From Fimbriimonadaceae bacterium (GTDB lineage Bacteria; Armatimonadota; Fimbriimonadia; Fimbriimonadales; Fimbriimonadaceae), in NCBI GenBank assembly GCA_020849075.1, contig JADLGZ010000206.1:1-7454 (forward strand): DNA of 7,454 nt. The letters are read 5' to 3'. The notes under the pieces were generated by a model, which saw only the letters and a program-made list of their open reading frames with translations, did not search any database and had not been told where the DNA came from. This document shows, one piece after another, positions 5,608 to 7,454 of the stretch. Each line of letters starts with the position of its first letter. Position 1 is the first letter of the stretch. The position numbers and the translations under genes were made by a program.

Positions 5608-6756
5608 ATGAAGCTCCACGAATACCAATCCAAGGACCTCCTAGCTAGGCACGGCGTGCCCGTACCGCGTGGCGAGGTCACCCGCGACCCAGCGGAAGCC
5701 AAGGTCATCGCCGAAAAGTTTGGTGGCAAGGTTGTCGTAAAGGCACAAGTCCTAATGGGGGGCCGTGGCAAAGCGGGGGGCGTAAAGCTCTTTGACGATG
5801 CTCAGGCAGCGGCAGACTTCACAAAGGAGATCATCGGCAAGCGCTTGGTCAGCATTCAGAACCCAGCTGGAATGGTCGTTGACAAGGTACTGGTGGCAGA
5901 ACAAATCGACATCGCGGAAGAGTACTACTTGAGCATTCTTATGGATCGCGCAGCGGCAAAGCTGGTCGTAATGATCAGTAAGGAGGGCGGCATGGATATC
6001 GAAGAAGTCGCTGCAACGAACCCGGGTGCGATTGTAAAAGTCCACGTTGATCCAGCTTGGGGCCTTTCGGATTACGAACTCCGAGAAGCAGTCGCGAAAG
6101 CAAATATCCCGGCTCCTGCCCGTAGCCAAATGATTTCGATGATCAAGAAACTCGTAAAGGTCTATCTGGACGCTGACGCAGACATGATTGAGATTAACCC
6201 TTGTGCTTTGACCCCCGAAGGAAAGCTCCTTGCTGCCGACGCCAAGGTCTCAATTGACGAGAACGCTTTGTATCGACAACTTGAGTATCAAGAAACTGCC
6301 GACGATAGCGCCGAAGATCCAATTGAAGCGGAAGCGGCCAGGCGGGGGATTGCCTATGTGAAGCTGGATGGCGATGTGGGAATCATTGGTAACGGTGCCG
6401 GCCTTGTGATGTGCTCAATGGATGAGGTCAAGGCCGCCGGCGGGCAGCCAGCCGACTTCCTTGATGTTGGGGGCGGTGCCCAAGCGGAGCGAGTGAAGAG
6501 CTGCGTTGAACTCGTCATGATGGACCCCAATGTGAAGGGGATTCTGATCAATATCTTTGGAGGGATCACTCGATGCGACGAAGTTGCAAACGGGATACTG
6601 CAGGCTTTCGACGAACTGAATATTGACATCCCGGTTGTCGCCCGAATTGAGGGGACCGCCGCTGAAGAAGGACGCGCAATCCTTTCGGGGAGCAAGATCA
6701 TGCCGGCGCAATCTATGCAAGAAGCCGCCACGAAGATTGTAGCGGCTACTCGGTAG
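5608..6756 (+). CDS. sucC: Succinate--CoA ligase [ADP-forming] subunit beta
   Basis: The beta subunit of succinyl-CoA synthetase, which interconverts succinyl-CoA and succinate with nucleotide phosphorylation in the TCA cycle, working with the alpha subunit SucD. At 382 residues it matches the family (388 in E. coli). The start MKLHEYQSKDLLARHGVPVP is the standard N-terminus. ATP-grasp features are present: K45, the glycine-rich GGRGKAGG (51-58), EEYYLSI (104-110), and Mg ligands E195/N197 in IEINP with D211 in ADAKVSID. The C-terminal ligase domain has GNGAGL (261-266), DVGGGA (286-291) and FGGITRCDEVA (317-327), the loop facing the phosphohistidine of SucD. sucD would normally follow directly; here the next gene is convergent and overlaps the last 11 bp. 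The alpha subunit must therefore be encoded elsewhere. All expected residues are intact, so it is likely functional. Confidence 0.97.
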   Translation: MKLHEYQSKDLLARHGVPVPRGEVTRDPAEAKVIAEKFGGKVVVKAQVLMGGRGKAGGVKLFDDAQAAADFTKEIIGKRLVSIQNPAGMVVDKVLVAEQIDIAEEYYLSILMDRAAAKLVVMISKEGGMDIEEVAATNPGAIVKVHVDPAWGLSDYELREAVAKANIPAPARSQMISMIKKLVKVYLDADADMIEINPCALTPEGKLLAADAKVSIDENALYRQLEYQETADDSAEDPIEAEAARRGIAYVKLDGDVGIIGNGAGLVMCSMDEVKAAGGQPADFLDVGGGAQAERVKSCVELVMMDPNVKGILINIFGGITRCDEVANGILQAFDELNIDIPVVARIEGTAAEEGRAILSGSKIMPAQSMQEAATKIVAATR

Positions 6757-7454
6757 TCGCAGCGTAGCTGATCGCGTCCTGAGGTTGACGGCGGCGACGG
6801 ATATGGTAGCGAGCTTTTAACTCTTGATTGACTTCGTCCGAATTCGGAGTTGCCATCCCACCAATCGCCGCGATGATGCAGTTCATCCACAAGTTGGTGA
6901 ACCCATTGTTTAGCATCATATTGTTAAGGACAAGCCCCATGGAGAGCCCCCCAATGAAAGCCATTTGTCGACGATCAAAACTAATATTCCGATCCCGGAC
7001 AATGAGTAAGGCTGACCCTAACCCAAGCAAGATAATTGGCAGGAATAGCGCAAGAGCGGGCAACCCTCCCCAGCCCAAAAGCAGTAGAAACCCATTATCA
7101 ACAAAGGCTCCTTGGGTATAGCGATCGGGAATCGTTCGTCGCACATTCCAAACTAGACGATCGTCGGGGCCAATACCAGTCCAGGGGCGCTCATCCATGA
7201 TGCTGTAGATTTGCTGCCAACCAATATCCTGGCGATATTGCAATGCATTATCCTTCTTAACGTTGGTTTGTAATGCATAGCCTAGGCGCTCACCCGCTAC
7301 CGCAACCAACAGGATGAGCACGCCTAAAAAGGCTACCAAATAACGCTTTCCATTTTGTCTATCGCGTTGAACAAGCAAGTACAAGAAAACGAGGGTGCAT
7401 ACAGCCAAGGAAATGTACATGATCCGCGACTGGGCCATCAGGGTTACTAGCAAG
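6746..7454 (-). CDS. O-antigen ligase/polymerase-like membrane protein (Wzy_C/RfaL type), C-terminal part
   Basis: The frame is open to the window edge, so the N-terminus is missing; the TTG at 7453-7451 reads as an internal Leu, not a start. The 235 residues in view show hydrophobic segments at about 12-28, 38-54, 119-133, 134-152, 164-181 and 186-201. Between the second and third lies a hydrophilic loop with WQQIYSIMDERPWTGIGP (79-96) and then VDNGFLLLLGWGG (118-130). This corresponds to the periplasmic loop R...W..A...i..rP..GiGp...HN.fL pattern of O-antigen ligases and related polysaccharide polymerases, with VDNGFL where HN.fL is usual. SR at residues 9-10 before a helix is also typical. 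It ends in a cytoplasmic tail of about 35 residues rich in Arg (HIRRRRQ). A role in joining or polymerising surface glycans is likely; substrate unknown. The stop is TAG. The gene is convergent with sucC, overlapping by 11 bp. Confidence 0.8.
   Translation of the reverse strand, partial: LLVTLMAQSRIMYISLAVCTLVFLYLLVQRDRQNGKRYLVAFLGVLILLVAVAGERLGYALQTNVKKDNALQYRQDIGWQQIYSIMDERPWTGIGPDDRLVWNVRRTIPDRYTQGAFVDNGFLLLLGWGGLPALALFLPIILLGLGSALLIVRDRNISFDRRQMAFIGGLSMGLVLNNMMLNNGFTNLWMNCIIAAIGGMATPNSDEVNQELKARYHIRRRRQPQDAISYAATTE

Noticed and set aside
6354..6890. Minus-strand ORF of 178 codons across the end of sucC
   Set aside because: Antisense to the conserved C-terminal ligase domain of SucC and partly to the ligase-like gene; low-complexity Ser/Pro-rich translation typical of a shadow frame.
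7451..7453. TTG at the window edge as start of the ligase-like gene
   Set aside because: The frame stays open to the edge, and the family has several more N-terminal membrane helices, so this is an internal Leu codon.

Overview
The window looks like chromosomal DNA of a free-living, Gram-negative-type bacterium. The best guess is Armatimonadota, class Fimbriimonadia. This rests on recall of gene style, not on a search: a type IV pseudopilin-like gene with the N-terminal text AILFPVFAQARAAA, a secreted protein ending in a beta-sandwich plus two EF-hand/dockerin-like repeats after the words LTNGD, a small lipoprotein translationally coupled to the pseudopilin, and dense packing with weak Shine-Dalgarno sites. 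No insertion sequence, phage gene or CRISPR array is visible.

Layout. Positions 1-887 (+) hold a 5'-truncated pseudopilin-like gene interrupted by one in-frame TAG at 411-413. A 70-residue lipoprotein gene (884-1096, +) overlaps its end by ATGA. A 14-bp perfect hairpin (1106-1138) follows, and a tRNA-Gln(CUG) (1146-1219, +) begins 7 nt after it. Three minus-strand genes then run leftwards from 5569 to 1228: a DUF4380 aldose-epimerase-like protein (4634-5569), a secreted dockerin-type protein (3130-4548), and the N-terminal half of the carbamoyl-phosphate synthase large subunit (1228-3105). Divergent from the DUF4380 gene, with 38 bp between the start codons, is sucC (5608-6756, +). It ends overlapping by 11 bp a convergent O-antigen ligase/polymerase-like membrane protein gene (6746-7454, -) that runs off the window.

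How the genes relate. There is no single pathway here. carB (arginine/pyrimidine precursor) and sucC (TCA cycle) are housekeeping genes, each lacking an expected partner in view: the C-terminal ATP-grasp half of CarB, and sucD. The pseudopilin, lipoprotein, dockerin-type protein and O-antigen ligase-like protein all act at or outside the envelope.

The points most worth checking are the CarB that stops at the boundary between its two homologous halves and carries an insertion of about 60 residues, the nonsense codon inside an otherwise conserved pseudopilin frame, and the hairpin directly abutting the tRNA. No clearly new system is demonstrated by the sequence alone.
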